A stretch of DNA of 64,000 nt, taken from contig NZ_JAAXGE010000005.1 in NCBI RefSeq assembly GCF_014750685.1, positions 310,001 through 374,000 of the forward strand. The letters are read 5' to 3'. Position 1 is the stretch's first letter, and each line of letters begins with the position of its first letter. Origin of the DNA: Bacteroides sp. GM023 (GTDB taxonomy: Bacteria; Bacteroidota; Bacteroidia; Bacteroidales; Bacteroidaceae). Below are positions 1 to 10,205 of this stretch, one piece after another. The position numbers and the translations under genes are program-made. Under the pieces are notes generated by a model. That model ran no database searches. It was given only the letters and a program-made list of their open reading frames with translations, and was not told the origin of the DNA.

Positions 1-1410
1 GCGCTGTTGCATCGGCTCGAGTGTGTAATCTATACGGGCGGCATACCGTTTCCCCAATCGTCCGGTAAGGGAAAGACGAGAAGGGATGCGAGTTTTGAGG
101 TCTGCTGTCGCGTTGAGTAATAGAGACGCAATCTCTTCCGAATCGAAACGGATACCGAGATTGATTCTTCTTTCATATTTCTCTTGCAATAGGAAGTTGA
201 GCTGGTATCCTTCAAGAGTTTCTGTTAATGTATAACTGGCACCGGAATAGGATTGGCTGCCACGTAGTTGGTACAAAGCCTGTTCTATCTGTTGAGTCGA
301 GATATTGCTGTTCTCTTTCAGGTTGCATTTCTTTATCAGCCATTTCTTATCGTCCACTTCTACGCCGGAAAACGAGATGTCCGTCACGTAGATGGTACGC
401 ACATTGGATAGAGAGGAGTAAGGCCCGTGTTGCTTGGGCGTATAATCATCCGCTATTCCTATCTTCTTTTTCAATGCGAGCAGAGAGCCCCATTGTGCCC
501 TTGCCGCTTCTTCACCCCTTCGCATCAAGGAGTCTATGGCGGCAGGTGTGAAGCTGGCGGATGAATAACCATCCACGTTTACACGGATATAGGTATCTGT
601 GAGGTCTACATTCTTTTCATGATTCGACTGGCAGGTAATATCCACAATCTGTCCTAAAATATCGGGAACACTATTCAGCTTGTCCGCTGTTTTCAGGGCA
701 TTTTGTACATCCACTCCGATAATAATATCAGCTCCCATCGCTTTTACCACATCTGCCGGGTAGTTGTTGACGATACCGCCGTCTACCAATACCATGCTGT
801 CTTTCCGTACCGGGGTGAATGCACCAGGGATAGCCATACTGGCACGCATGGCGGTAGAAAGTATCCCGTCACGAAATACAATCTGATCTCCGTTTACGAT
901 ATCAGCAGCTACACAGGCAAAGGGAATAGGAAGTTTATTGAAGTCGATAGAGTCATGATACCCCATCGTTAAGTCCGAGAATAGATTCGCAAGATTCTGA
1001 CCTTTCATGATTCCCCCCGATGCTGCATCCTTGGGAGTTTTAGTGAAAGGTATGGAGATGACGAACTGTTCAGAGCGTTCGCGGTCAGTCAGTGACATGG
1101 CACTTCGTTTGACACGGTCACTGAGCAGGAATGTCCAGTTCTGTTTCCGTACCATGCTGTCCAGTTGTTCCGGCGTGTAGCCAATGGCATAAAGACCACC
1201 CACAATAGCCCCCATACTGGTTCCGGCTATGTAATCAATAGGAATACCGGCTTCCTCAATCACTTTCAATGCTTTGATGTGCGCCATTCCTTTGGCACCA
1301 CCACCGCTTAAAACTACTCCTACCTTTTTGCGTTGCTCCTGTGAATGCAAAGAAAAAGGTAATAAGATGCAGATTGACAAAACTAATGTTGAAAAGATTT
1401 GTTTTTTCAT
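1..1410 (-). CDS. Patatin-like phospholipase with C-terminal outer-membrane part (partial, 3' end missing)
   Basis: The reading frame opens at the ATG at 1410 and stays open for 470 codons to the left edge, so the C terminus is missing. A signal peptide (about residues 1-24, ending SLHSQ) is followed by the patatin hydrolase signatures: oxyanion glycine loop GGGAKG (36-41), nucleophile elbow GTSMG with Ser65, and DGG with Asp210, the catalytic dyad partner. After about residue 300 the sequence looks like a POTRA-type linker leading into a beta-barrel, as in Bacteroidota RssA/PlpD-like proteins. The family hydrolyses acyl esters of phospholipids. The substrate and the final topology here are inferred. 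It is transcribed away from the RND operon. Confidence 0.88.
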   Translation of the reverse strand, partial: MKKQIFSTLVLSICILLPFSLHSQEQRKKVGVVLSGGGAKGMAHIKALKVIEEAGIPIDYIAGTSMGAIVGGLYAIGYTPEQLDSMVRKQNWTFLLSDRVKRSAMSLTDRERSEQFVISIPFTKTPKDAASGGIMKGQNLANLFSDLTMGYHDSIDFNKLPIPFACVAADIVNGDQIVFRDGILSTAMRASMAIPGAFTPVRKDSMVLVDGGIVNNYPADVVKAMGADIIIGVDVQNALKTADKLNSVPDILGQIVDITCQSNHEKNVDLTDTYIRVNVDGYSSASFTPAAIDSLMRRGEEAARAQWGSLLALKKKIGIADDYTPKQHGPYSSLSNVRTIYVTDISFSGVEVDDKKWLIKKCNLKENSNISTQQIEQALYQLRGSQSYSGASYTLTETLEGYQLNFLLQEKYERRINLGIRFDSEEIASLLLNATADLKTRIPSRLSLTGRLGKRYAARIDYTLEPMQQR

Positions 1411-1446
1411 TAGGACATGGTCTAGTGTTGTTGTTTTAATATAATA

Positions 1447-1454
1447 CAAATGTA
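1447..1454 (-). promoter_or_regulatory. Bacteroides -7 box of the patatin gene
   Basis: TACATTTG on the minus strand matches TAnnTTTG exactly and lies about 37 bases before the patatin ATG. No good -33 TTTG box is visible. Confidence 0.5.
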
Positions 1455-1509
1455 GGGCATAATTTGTTTAGTTGTTGAAATGGGAATTAAAAAAAATGTT
1501 CCAAAAGTC

Positions 1510-1557
1510 GGAAATGTGGATTATTTCTACACTTTACCCGGCAAATTCCACATTTCC
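1510..1557. repeat. 11-bp perfect inverted repeat in the divergent patatin/RND intergenic region
   Basis: GGAAATGTGGA (1510-1520) and its exact reverse complement (1547-1557) are separated by 26 bases, between two divergent transcription units. It could be an operator for the RND operon, which has no regulator gene beside it. A chance repeat in AT-rich DNA cannot be excluded. Confidence 0.55.
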
Positions 1558-1685
1558 ACATCTGATATGACAGAATATAATAGGCTGAATGCCAGTAAAT
1601 AGTAGGTGTAAGGAATTTTGGCATGCAAATTGCATAAAAAGGAGTAGAGAACAAACATAAGTTAAATTTAATAATAAGATTCGAT

Positions 1686-2879
1686 ATGAGATTATTCTTT
1701 TCGAAACATGAGTTGAAACTGAGGAGAAAGAGAACCATTGCTGCTATTATCTGCGCGGTAGTTGTGTTGGGCGTGTACTGGATACTGACCCGACCTCAGA
1801 AGGCTGAGCCGGAAATGCCGACAGTTATTGTTGAACCGGTGGTGAAAGACGATGTAGAAATATATGGGGAATATGTGGGACGTATCCGTGCCCAACAGTT
1901 CGTCGAAGTACGTGCCCGTGTGGAAGGCTACCTGGAAAATATGCTTTTTGCCGAAGGTACATATGTAAATAAGAATCAGGTTTTGTTTGTGATTAACCAG
2001 GACCAGTATCGTGCCAAAGCGGATAAGGCCAGGGCTCAATTGAAGAAAGACGAGGCACAGGCTTTGAAGGCAGACCGTGACTTGAAGCGTATCCGTCCGC
2101 TGTTTGAACAGAATGCTGCGAGCCAATTGGACTTGGATAATGCGGAGGCAGCTTATGAGAGTGCGGAAGCAACCGTAGCAATGAGTGAAGCAGACTTGGC
2201 ACAGGCAGAACTTGAATTGGGCTATACGATTGTTCGTTCGCCCCTGGCTGGACATATCAGTGAAAGAAATGTGGACTTGGGTACATTGGTTGGTCCCGGT
2301 GGAAAATCACTGCTCGCCACCATTGTGAAAAGTGATACGGTGCTGGTAGACTTTAATATGACGGCACTTGATTATTTAAAGAGTAAGGAAAGAAACATTA
2401 ATTTGGGACAACAGGATTCTACCCGTTCCTGGCAGCCGAATATTACCATTACATTGGCGGATAATACTGTTTATCCCTATAAAGGTTATGTCGATTTTGC
2501 CGAACCGCAGGTCGACCCTCAAACCGGTACTTTCTCCGTTCGTGCAGAAATGCCTAATCCGAAACAAGTTTTATTGCCGGGACAGTTTACAAAAGTGAAA
2601 CTGTTGCTGGATGTTCGCGAAGGCGCACTTGTTGTTCCTATGAAGGCGGTTACCATCGAAAAGGGTGGAGCCTATATTTATATTATGCGTAAGGATAATA
2701 CGGCAGAAAAACGTTTTATCGAATTGGGTCCTGAAGTAGGAAACAATGGCGTAGTGGAACGAGGAGTGGCTGAAGGAGAGATGGTTATAATAGAAGGTTT
2801 CCATAAGCTAACCCCGGGAATGAAGGTGCGGGTAAGTCAGCCGGACACAGAAACGAAGGATAACGCGAAAGGAGAATAA
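1686..2879 (+). CDS. RND efflux periplasmic adaptor (MexA/AcrA family)
   Basis: This 397-residue membrane fusion protein has an N-terminal membrane anchor (about residues 17-34) with no lipobox Cys. A barrel-sandwich hybrid follows, with the split lipoyl halves around VEVRARVEGYLENM and YTIVRSPLAGHISERNV and an alpha-helical coiled-coil hairpin between them (about 110-180). Beta-barrel and membrane-proximal domains end the protein. In the family it bridges the inner-membrane pump and the outer-membrane channel. It is the first gene of a tight three-gene operon, with the pump gene starting 3 bases after its stop. The exported compound cannot be read from sequence. Confidence 0.93.
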   Translation: MRLFFSKHELKLRRKRTIAAIICAVVVLGVYWILTRPQKAEPEMPTVIVEPVVKDDVEIYGEYVGRIRAQQFVEVRARVEGYLENMLFAEGTYVNKNQVLFVINQDQYRAKADKARAQLKKDEAQALKADRDLKRIRPLFEQNAASQLDLDNAEAAYESAEATVAMSEADLAQAELELGYTIVRSPLAGHISERNVDLGTLVGPGGKSLLATIVKSDTVLVDFNMTALDYLKSKERNINLGQQDSTRSWQPNITITLADNTVYPYKGYVDFAEPQVDPQTGTFSVRAEMPNPKQVLLPGQFTKVKLLLDVREGALVVPMKAVTIEKGGAYIYIMRKDNTAEKRFIELGPEVGNNGVVERGVAEGEMVIIEGFHKLTPGMKVRVSQPDTETKDNAKGE

Positions 2880-2882
2880 ACG

Positions 2883-5800
2883 ATGAAAGTTACTTTTTTT
2901 ATAGATAGGCCGGTCTTTTCGGCTGTAATCTCCATCGTGATTGTAATTGTCGGCATTATCGGCTTGACAATGCTTCCGGTGGATCAATATCCGCAGATCA
3001 CGCCCCCGGTGGTGAAGATCAGCGCATCTTACCCCGGTGCGAGTGCGCTTACCGTGTCACAAGCGGTAGCCACCCCGATAGAGCAGGAAATTAACGGTAC
3101 GCCGGGGATGCTTTATATGGAATCCAACAGTTCTAACTCCGGAGGTTTTTCGGCAACGGTTACATTCGATGTTTCTGCCGATCCGGATTTGGCGGCTGTT
3201 GAGATTCAGAACCGTGTGAAACTGGCGGAATCCCGTTTGCCGGCGGAAGTGATTCAGAATGGTATTTCAGTAGAAAAGCAGGCTCCCAGCCAGTTAATGA
3301 CTCTCTGTCTGACTTCTACCGACCCGAAGTTCGACGAAATTTATTTGAGTAACTTTGCTACAATCAATGTGCTCGATGTGATTCGCCGTATTCCGGGAGT
3401 AGGGCGTGTCTCGAATATCGGTAGCCGTTACTATGCGATGCAGATATGGGCACAACCCGATAAGCTGGCCAATTTCGGACTGACCGTACAGGATTTGCAG
3501 AATGCATTAAAAGACCAGAACCGTGAATCGGCGGCAGGTGTGCTTGGACAACAACCGGTGCAGGGATTGGATATTACGATTCCTATTACGACACAGGGAC
3601 GTCTTTCCACAGTCGGACAGTTTGAAGATATTGTGGTGCGTGCCAATGCGAACGGTTCCATCATCCGGTTGAAAGATGTGGCGCGTGTATCACTGGAAGC
3701 TTCTTCCTATAACACGGAGAGTGGTATCAACGGTGAAAATGCCGCTATACTTGGCATTTATATGTTGCCGGGTGCTAATGCTATGGAAGTTGCCGGAAGA
3801 GTGAAAGAAGCGATGAATGAGATTAGCAAAAACTTCCCCGAAGGATTGAGCTATGAGATTCCGTTTGATATGACGACTTATATTTCCGAATCTATTCATG
3901 AAGTATATAAGACGCTGTTTGAAGCATTGGCATTGGTGGTACTTGTTGTCTATCTGTCCTTGCAGAGTTGGCGTGCAACATTGATTCCGGTAGTGGCAGT
4001 ACCTATTTCATTAATCGGTACTTTCGGATTTATGTTGATTTTCGGTTTCTCCCTGAACATCCTGACATTGCTCGGATTGATTCTTGCTATCGGTATCGTT
4101 GTAGATGATGCGATTGTGGTGGTGGAAGGCGTAGAGCATATCATGGAAACGGAAAAGTTGAGCCCTTACGAAGCCACAAAGAAAGCAATGACCGGGCTGT
4201 CAAGTGCATTGATTGCCACTTCGCTGGTTTTGGCGGCAGTATTTGTTCCGGTTAGTTTTCTGAGTGGAATTACGGGACAGTTGTACCGTCAGTTTACGGT
4301 GACGATTGTGGTGTCCGTACTTATCTCTACGGTGGTGGCGTTGACACTGAGTCCTGTCATGTGTTCTCTGATATTAAAGCCGGATAGTGGAAAAAAGAAA
4401 AATATTGTTTTCAGGAAAATCAATGAATGGCTGGGCATTGGCAGCAATAAATATGTAGCTGCCGTAACCCGTACTATCAAACATCCACGTCGGGTATTGA
4501 GTGCTTTTGGAATGGTGCTGATTGCGATTTTGCTGATTCACCGTTTTATTCCGACCAGTTTCCTGCCGGTAGAAGACCAGGGATATTTCAAGATTGAACT
4601 CGAATTGCCGGAGGGAGCTACTTTGGAACGTACGCGCGTCGTAACAGAACGTGCCATTAAGTATCTGGAGAAGAATCCATATGTGGAATATATCCAGAAT
4701 GTAACGGGAAGCAGTCCGCGTGTAGGAAGCAATCAGGGGCGTGCTGAACTGACAGTCATACTGAAACCTTGGGAAGAGCGGAAGAGTACCAGCATCGAGA
4801 AGATAATGGATACGGTGGAGAAACATCTGAAGGAATATCCGGAGTGTAAGGTTTACCTGTCCACTCCTCCGGTAATACCGGGACTCGGTAGTTCGGGAGG
4901 TTTTGAAATGCAGTTGGAAGCTCGTGGAGAGGCTACCTTCGATAATTTAGTAGATGCGGCGGATACATTGATGTATTACGCGTCCAAGCGCAAGGAACTG
5001 ACAGGCTTGTCTTCTTCTCTGCAATCGGAGATACCGCAACTCTACTTTGATGTAGACCGTGACAAGGTGAAGATGCTGGGTGTACCTTTGGCCGACGTGT
5101 TTTCTACCATGAAAGCCTATACCGGTTCGGTGTACGTGAATGACTTTAATATGTTCAACCGTATATATAAGGTGTATATCCAGGCGGAAGCTCCTTATCG
5201 TGAACATAAGGATAATATCAACTTGTTCTTTGTGAAGGCATCCAATGGAGCTATGGTGCCGCTGACCTCTTTAGGAAATGCGTCATACACCACAGGACCG
5301 GGTAGCATCAAACGTTTTAATATGTTTACTGCTGCTGTCATTCGCGGAGCAGCTGCGCAAGGATATAGTTCCGGACAGGCTATGGAGATAATGGAGCAGA
5401 TTGCCCGTGACCATCTTCCCGACAATATCGGTTTGGAATGGAGTGGACTTTCCTATCAGGAAAAGCAGGCTGGCGGTCAGACTGGTATGGTAATGGCGTT
5501 AGTGTTCCTGTTTGTTTTTCTTTTCCTTGCCGCACAATATGAGAGCTGGACAGTGCCTATCGCAGTATTGCTTTCTTTGCCGGTTGCCGCTTTGGGAGCC
5601 TATTTGGGAGTTTGGCTTTGCGGATTGGAAAACGATATTTATTTCCAAATCGGATTGGTAATGTTGGTAGGACTTGCCGCCAAGAATGCGATTCTGATTG
5701 TAGAGTTTGCTAAGGTGCAAGTTGATAAAGGTGAAGATTTGGTGCAGTCGGCCATTTATGCAGCCCGGTTGCGTTTCCGCCCGATTCTGATGACTTCTCT

Positions 5801-5987
5801 TGCGTTCGTTCTCGGTATGCTTCCAATGGTATTGGCAAGCGGTCCCGGTTCGGCAAGCCGGCAGGCAATCGGTACGGGAGTATTTTTCGGAATGATATTT
5901 GCCATCGTGTTTGGTATCATTCTCGTGCCGTTCTTCTTTGTGATGGTATATAAGACGAAGTCGAAAATCTTAAGACATAAGAAATAA
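2883..5987 (+). CDS. RND multidrug efflux pump, HAE1 family (MexB/AcrB-like)
   Basis: The 1034-residue protein is full length for the HAE1 family. It has the typical start with TM1 and LPVDQYPQITPP, two large periplasmic loops, and the proton-relay aspartate pair in TM4 (GIVVDDAIVVVEG, near residue 405). The second half carries the GLAAKNAILIVEFA motif of TM10. These mark a proton-driven drug or hydrophobe exporter of the inner membrane. It lies between its adaptor and its outer-membrane channel. No TetR- or MarR-type regulator is adjacent. Confidence 0.95.
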   Translation: MKVTFFIDRPVFSAVISIVIVIVGIIGLTMLPVDQYPQITPPVVKISASYPGASALTVSQAVATPIEQEINGTPGMLYMESNSSNSGGFSATVTFDVSADPDLAAVEIQNRVKLAESRLPAEVIQNGISVEKQAPSQLMTLCLTSTDPKFDEIYLSNFATINVLDVIRRIPGVGRVSNIGSRYYAMQIWAQPDKLANFGLTVQDLQNALKDQNRESAAGVLGQQPVQGLDITIPITTQGRLSTVGQFEDIVVRANANGSIIRLKDVARVSLEASSYNTESGINGENAAILGIYMLPGANAMEVAGRVKEAMNEISKNFPEGLSYEIPFDMTTYISESIHEVYKTLFEALALVVLVVYLSLQSWRATLIPVVAVPISLIGTFGFMLIFGFSLNILTLLGLILAIGIVVDDAIVVVEGVEHIMETEKLSPYEATKKAMTGLSSALIATSLVLAAVFVPVSFLSGITGQLYRQFTVTIVVSVLISTVVALTLSPVMCSLILKPDSGKKKNIVFRKINEWLGIGSNKYVAAVTRTIKHPRRVLSAFGMVLIAILLIHRFIPTSFLPVEDQGYFKIELELPEGATLERTRVVTERAIKYLEKNPYVEYIQNVTGSSPRVGSNQGRAELTVILKPWEERKSTSIEKIMDTVEKHLKEYPECKVYLSTPPVIPGLGSSGGFEMQLEARGEATFDNLVDAADTLMYYASKRKELTGLSSSLQSEIPQLYFDVDRDKVKMLGVPLADVFSTMKAYTGSVYVNDFNMFNRIYKVYIQAEAPYREHKDNINLFFVKASNGAMVPLTSLGNASYTTGPGSIKRFNMFTAAVIRGAAAQGYSSGQAMEIMEQIARDHLPDNIGLEWSGLSYQEKQAGGQTGMVMALVFLFVFLFLAAQYESWTVPIAVLLSLPVAALGAYLGVWLCGLENDIYFQIGLVMLVGLAAKNAILIVEFAKVQVDKGEDLVQSAIYAARLRFRPILMTSLAFVLGMLPMVLASGPGSASRQAIGTGVFFGMIFAIVFGIILVPFFFVMVYKTKSKILRHKK

Positions 5988-7366
5988 TGAAACGAAAAAA
6001 ACTATATATTGCTATCTTATTACTTGCAGGAGTGTTGACTTCCTGCAAGGTAGGAAAAAGCTATGTCCGTCCCGACCTTCATTTGCCCGACAGCTTGGCG
6101 CAACGTCAGGATTCAGTCAGCTTTGGTGATTTGGACTGGAGAGACATCTATACGGACTCTACATTGCAAAGTCTGATTGAACGCACACTGGAGCATAATA
6201 AGGATGTGCTGATAGCTGCCTCCCGTGTGCAGGAAATGGCTGCGCAGAAAAGAATCTCTACGGCAGCCCTGCTACCGGATATAAAAGGAAAAGTGACCGC
6301 AGAACGTGAACTTGAGAATCATGGGGGCGATGCCTTTAGGAAATCTGAAACGTTTGAAGCCCAATTCCTTGTTTCATGGGAACTCGACCTTTGGGGAAAC
6401 TTGCGTTGGGCACGTTCCGCCAGTGTTGCCGAATACCTGCAATCAATAGAAGCGCAACGGGCACTTAGAATGACGATTGTAGCTGAAGTGGCGCAGGCTT
6501 ATTATGAACTGGTAGCTTTGGATACGGAACTGGATATTGTAAAACAGACCTTGAAAGCCCGTGAAGAAGGTGTCCGGTTGGCACGTATCCGGTTTGCCGG
6601 AGGGCTGACTTCGGAGACTTCCTATCGACAGGCACAAGTGGAATTGGCGCGTACGGCAACATTGGTGCCGGACCTGGAACGCAAAATTTCTCTGAAAGAG
6701 AATGATATTGCCTTTCTTGCGGGCGAATATCCTAACAAGATTGCCCGTTCCCGTTTGCTTCAGGAGTTCAATTCTCCGAAGATGCTTCCGGTGGGACTGC
6801 CGTCCACTTTGCTGGAACGCCGTCCTGATATTCGTCAGGCAGAACAGAAACTGATTGCCGCTAATGCCAAAGTAGGAGTGGCTTATACAAATATGTTCCC
6901 GCGCCTGGCACTGACCGGTGGTTTCGGTACGGAAAGTACTTCTCTGTCCAGTCTGCTGAAATCTCCTTATGCCGTTATGGAAGGCGCTTTGCTGACTCCC
7001 ATTTTCGGTTGGGGAAAGAACCGCGCGGCGCTGAAAGCGAAAAAGGCAGCTTATGAAGGCGAAGTGCATAACTATGAGAAGTCCGTACTGCAAGCATTCA
7101 AGGAAGCACGCAATGCGATTGTAAATTTCAACAAGATAAAGGAAGTCTATGAGCTTCGTGCTAACTTGGAACGTTCGGCGAAGAGCTATATGGACCTTGC
7201 GCAGCTTCAATACATCAACGGTGTCATCAATTATCTGGATGTGCTGGATGCCCAACGTGGATACTTCGACGCACAGATAGGTTTGAGCAATGCGATTCGT
7301 GACGAATTGATTACTGTTGTGCAACTTTATAAGGCTTTGGGCGGTGGTTGGAAACAAAATCCTTAA
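5987..7366 (+). CDS. Outer-membrane efflux lipoprotein (OprM/NodT family)
   Basis: This 459-residue TolC-like channel starts with a lipoprotein signal (LLAGVLTSC, lipid Cys20). It contains two outer-membrane efflux protein repeats with long coiled-coil segments (about 160-240 and 350-440) and the conserved LLERRPDIRQAEQKL motif that opens the second repeat. Its ATG overlaps the last base of the pump stop codon (TAATG), which suggests translational coupling. It completes a tripartite efflux pump with the two genes before it. Confidence 0.94.
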   Translation: MKRKKLYIAILLLAGVLTSCKVGKSYVRPDLHLPDSLAQRQDSVSFGDLDWRDIYTDSTLQSLIERTLEHNKDVLIAASRVQEMAAQKRISTAALLPDIKGKVTAERELENHGGDAFRKSETFEAQFLVSWELDLWGNLRWARSASVAEYLQSIEAQRALRMTIVAEVAQAYYELVALDTELDIVKQTLKAREEGVRLARIRFAGGLTSETSYRQAQVELARTATLVPDLERKISLKENDIAFLAGEYPNKIARSRLLQEFNSPKMLPVGLPSTLLERRPDIRQAEQKLIAANAKVGVAYTNMFPRLALTGGFGTESTSLSSLLKSPYAVMEGALLTPIFGWGKNRAALKAKKAAYEGEVHNYEKSVLQAFKEARNAIVNFNKIKEVYELRANLERSAKSYMDLAQLQYINGVINYLDVLDAQRGYFDAQIGLSNAIRDELITVVQLYKALGGGWKQNP

Positions 7367-7474
7367 ACAAAAGAAAGAAGAATTTTTATAATTCGGAAAA
7401 AAGTGCGAAATTTGCAACGCTTTTCAAGTTTGACAAGAAACTTACTAACACCTTTAAATAAAAAATTAAAGAAA

Positions 7475-9121
7475 ATGACTAAAAGTGCATTGCAAATCGC
7501 AAGGGCTGCTTATCAGCCCAAACTTCCGAAAGCATTGGCATCAGGAGCCGTTAAAGCTGTAGCGGGTGCTGCTACACAGTCCGTTGCCGACCAGGAAGCT
7601 ATCAAAGCATTATTCCCTAACACGTACGGAATGCCGTTAATTACATTCGAAGCAGGTGAAGCTGTTGCTCTTCCTGCTATGAATGTGGGTGTAATCCTTT
7701 CAGGTGGACAAGCTCCTGGTGGTCACAATGTAATCTCAGGTTTGTTCGACGGTATCAAGAAACTGAACCCGGAAAACAAATTGTATGGTTTCATCCTGGG
7801 TCCTGGCGGTCTGGTAGACCATAACTATATGGAACTGACTGCTGACATCATCGACGAATACCGTAACACAGGTGGTTTTGATATCATCGGTTCAGGTCGT
7901 ACGAAGCTGGAAGCTGAAAGCCAGTTTGAAAAAGGACTTGAAATCATCAAGGAACTGGGCATCAAAGCGCTGGTTATCATTGGTGGTGACGACTCTAACA
8001 CAAATGCTTGTGTATTGGCTGAATACTATGCTGCGAAGAAGTATGGTGTACAGGTAATCGGTTGCCCGAAGACTATCGACGGTGACTTGAAAAACGATAT
8101 GATTGAAACTTCTTTCGGTTTCGATACAGCTTGTAAGACTTACGCAGAAGTAATCGGTAACATCCAACGTGACTGTAACTCTGCACGCAAATACTGGCAC
8201 TTCATCAAATTGATGGGTCGTTCGGCTTCTCATATCGCACTGGAATGTGCTTTGCAGGTACAGCCTAACGTATGTATCATCTCTGAAGAAGTTGAAACAA
8301 AAGATATGTCTTTGGATGATGTAGTAACATACATCGCTCAAGTGGTAGCCGACCGTGCTGCACAAGGACACAACTTCGGTACAGTATTGATTCCTGAAGG
8401 ATTGGTTGAGTTCATCCCGGCTATGAAACGTCTGATTGCTGAATTGAACGACTTCCTGGCTGCTAACGCAGAAGAATTCGCTCAAATCAAGAAATCTCAC
8501 CAACGTGATTATATCATCCGCAAACTTTCTCCGGAAAACTCTGCTATCTATGCAAGTCTGCCGGAAGGTGTTGCCCGTCAGTTGACGTTGGACCGTGACC
8601 CGCACGGAAACGTTCAGGTATCATTGATTGAAACAGAAAAACTGTTGTCTGAAATGGTAGCTACCAAGTTGGCTTCCTGGAAAGAAGAAGGCAAGTATGT
8701 AGGTAAATTTGCTGCACAGCACCACTTCTTCGGTTACGAAGGACGTTGCGCTGCTCCGTCAAACTTCGATGCTGACTACTGCTATTCTTTGGGTTACACA
8801 GCTTCTGTGTTGATTGCTGACGGTAAGACTGGTTATATGTCTTCTGTACGTAACACAACTGCTCCTGCTGCCGAATGGATTGCAGGTGGTGTGCCTATCA
8901 CAATGATGATGAACATGGAACGTCGTCACGGTGAAATGAAGCCGGTTATCCAGAAAGCATTGGTGAAACTGGACGGTGCTCCTTTCAAGGCATTCGCTGC
9001 ACAACGTGACCGTTGGGCTGTTGAAACGGATTATGTATATCCGGGTCCGATTCAGTACTTTGGTCCTACAGAAGTTTGCGACCAGGCAACCAAGACTTTG
9101 CAGTTGGAGCAAGCTAAATAA
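7475..9121 (+). CDS. pfp: Diphosphate-dependent 6-phosphofructokinase
   Basis: This 548-residue protein belongs to the long PPi-dependent phosphofructokinase group of Bacteroidota and plants. It interconverts fructose 6-phosphate and fructose 1,6-bisphosphate using pyrophosphate. Visible signatures are [15 protein letters not shown] near the N terminus, the phosphoryl-donor loop [12 protein letters not shown] (GGDD, typical of PPi enzymes), the catalytic region [12 protein letters not shown], and [16 protein letters not shown] chose the ATG at 7475 (MTKSALQ) because the frame reaching back to 7403 would add 24 poorly conserved residues from a non-ATG start. It is monocistronic, and a strong terminator follows. 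Confidence 0.95.
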   Translation: MTKSALQIARAAYQPKLPKALASGAVKAVAGAATQSVADQEAIKALFPNTYGMPLITFEAGEAVALPAMNVGVILSGGQAPGGHNVISGLFDGIKKLNPENKLYGFILGPGGLVDHNYMELTADIIDEYRNTGGFDIIGSGRTKLEAESQFEKGLEIIKELGIKALVIIGGDDSNTNACVLAEYYAAKKYGVQVIGCPKTIDGDLKNDMIETSFGFDTACKTYAEVIGNIQRDCNSARKYWHFIKLMGRSASHIALECALQVQPNVCIISEEVETKDMSLDDVVTYIAQVVADRAAQGHNFGTVLIPEGLVEFIPAMKRLIAELNDFLAANAEEFAQIKKSHQRDYIIRKLSPENSAIYASLPEGVARQLTLDRDPHGNVQVSLIETEKLLSEMVATKLASWKEEGKYVGKFAAQHHFFGYEGRCAAPSNFDADYCYSLGYTASVLIADGKTGYMSSVRNTTAPAAEWIAGGVPITMMMNMERRHGEMKPVIQKALVKLDGAPFKAFAAQRDRWAVETDYVYPGPIQYFGPTEVCDQATKTLQLEQAK

Positions 9122-9135
9122 AAGATAAACAAACA

Positions 9136-9195
9136 AGCGGTGAACGGTAAGTGCCATGCGGAAAATCTGTATGGTTTCTGTTCACCGCTTTTTTA
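9136..9195 (+). terminator. Rho-independent terminator of pfp
   Basis: AGCGGTGAAC (9136-9145) pairs perfectly with GTTCACCGCT (9180-9189), and a run of six T follows. The loop is long and contains a smaller CCAT/ATGG stem. Confidence 0.9.
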
Positions 9196-9233
9196 GTTCA
9201 TCACGAATCACTAACCCTTAATCACTAAGACAC

Positions 9234-10127
9234 TTGCCGCCACGCAACAACCCAATCTCTGCCGTACAGAAGAAAAAAACTGTCTCCACTACCCGAAAGA
9301 AAGGAACGGCTTCTTCTTCCAAATCTTCCCGTACCCCGAAAAAGGTACAAGCGAAGCATAGTCATGCTATGCCTGTTTGGCTTCGCAATATCGTGGCAGT
9401 GATGATTGTCGGTTGTTTCTCCATTGCTTTTTATTATTTCTTTATCCGTCCTTATGCTTACCGTTGGAAACCTTGCCACGGATTAAAAGAATATGGCGTC
9501 TGCATTCCGGCAGGATATGATATTCACGGAATTGATATTTCCCATTATCAGGGAAAAATAGACTGGCCGAAACTTCGGCAGAACAAAGAAACAGTGACTC
9601 CCTTGCACTTTGTTTTTATGAAGGCGACGGAAGGCGGAGACCATGGCGATACTACTTTCTCGGCTAACTTTGCCAATGCCCGTAATCACGGATTTATCCG
9701 GGGAGCCTATCATTTTTATATTCCGAGCACGGATGCTCTGAAGCAGGCGGACTTTTTTATCCGTACGGTGAAACTGGATACAGGCGATTTGCCACCTGTA
9801 CTTGATGTGGAAGTGACCGGACGAAAAGAAAAAGCAGAATTGCAGCAAGGCATCAAACGCTGGCTCGACCGTGTGGAATCTCATTACGGAGTGAAGCCGA
9901 TTCTTTACACTTCCTATAAATTTAAGACACGTTATCTGGACGATTCCATTTTCAACGCATATCCTTACTGGATTGCCCATTACTATGTTGACTCCGTGAG
10001 GTATCAGGGCAAATGGGACTTTTGGCAACATACGGATGTGGGAAGTGTGCCCGGAATCAAGGAAGACGTAGACCTGAATGTATTCAACGGTACATTGGAA
10101 GACCTGAGAAAACTGACAATTAAATAA
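9234..10127 (+). CDS. Membrane-anchored GH25 lysozyme
   Basis: The 297-residue frame starts at TTG 9234. The first ATG is about 45 codons later, just before the membrane segment. I kept the TTG because the Lys/Ser-rich tail it adds (about residues 1-45) is common in Bacteroidota GH25 proteins. One membrane helix (about 51-70) is followed by a GH25 barrel with GIDISHYQGKIDW, MKATEGGD, GAYHFY and the catalytic LDVEVTG (Asp-x-Glu) motif. FWQHTD marks the C-terminal strand. The family cleaves the MurNAc-beta-1,4-GlcNAc bond of peptidoglycan. The protein should face the periplasm. The exact start is the least certain point. Confidence 0.85.
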   Translation: MPPRNNPISAVQKKKTVSTTRKKGTASSSKSSRTPKKVQAKHSHAMPVWLRNIVAVMIVGCFSIAFYYFFIRPYAYRWKPCHGLKEYGVCIPAGYDIHGIDISHYQGKIDWPKLRQNKETVTPLHFVFMKATEGGDHGDTTFSANFANARNHGFIRGAYHFYIPSTDALKQADFFIRTVKLDTGDLPPVLDVEVTGRKEKAELQQGIKRWLDRVESHYGVKPILYTSYKFKTRYLDDSIFNAYPYWIAHYYVDSVRYQGKWDFWQHTDVGSVPGIKEDVDLNVFNGTLEDLRKLTIK

Positions 10128-10171
10128 CAGGTATTTCCTTTCTAAACAACTTATCTCTTCTCTTATTTGTT

Positions 10172-10205
10172 ATAATCGTATTATTACTTAAAAAAATACG
10201 ATTAT
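10172..10205 (+). promoter_or_regulatory. Stem-loop covering the lpd start codon
   Basis: ATAATCGTATT (10172-10182) is the exact reverse complement of AATACGATTAT (10195-10205), with a 12-base loop. The second arm ends inside the lpd ATG (10204-10206). In mRNA this would fold over the start codon; as DNA it could be an operator. Function is inferred. Confidence 0.5.

Noticed and set aside
6443..7417. 324-codon open frame antisense to the efflux channel gene
   Set aside because: The plus-strand protein is a clear OprM-type lipoprotein. The antisense product is composition noise.
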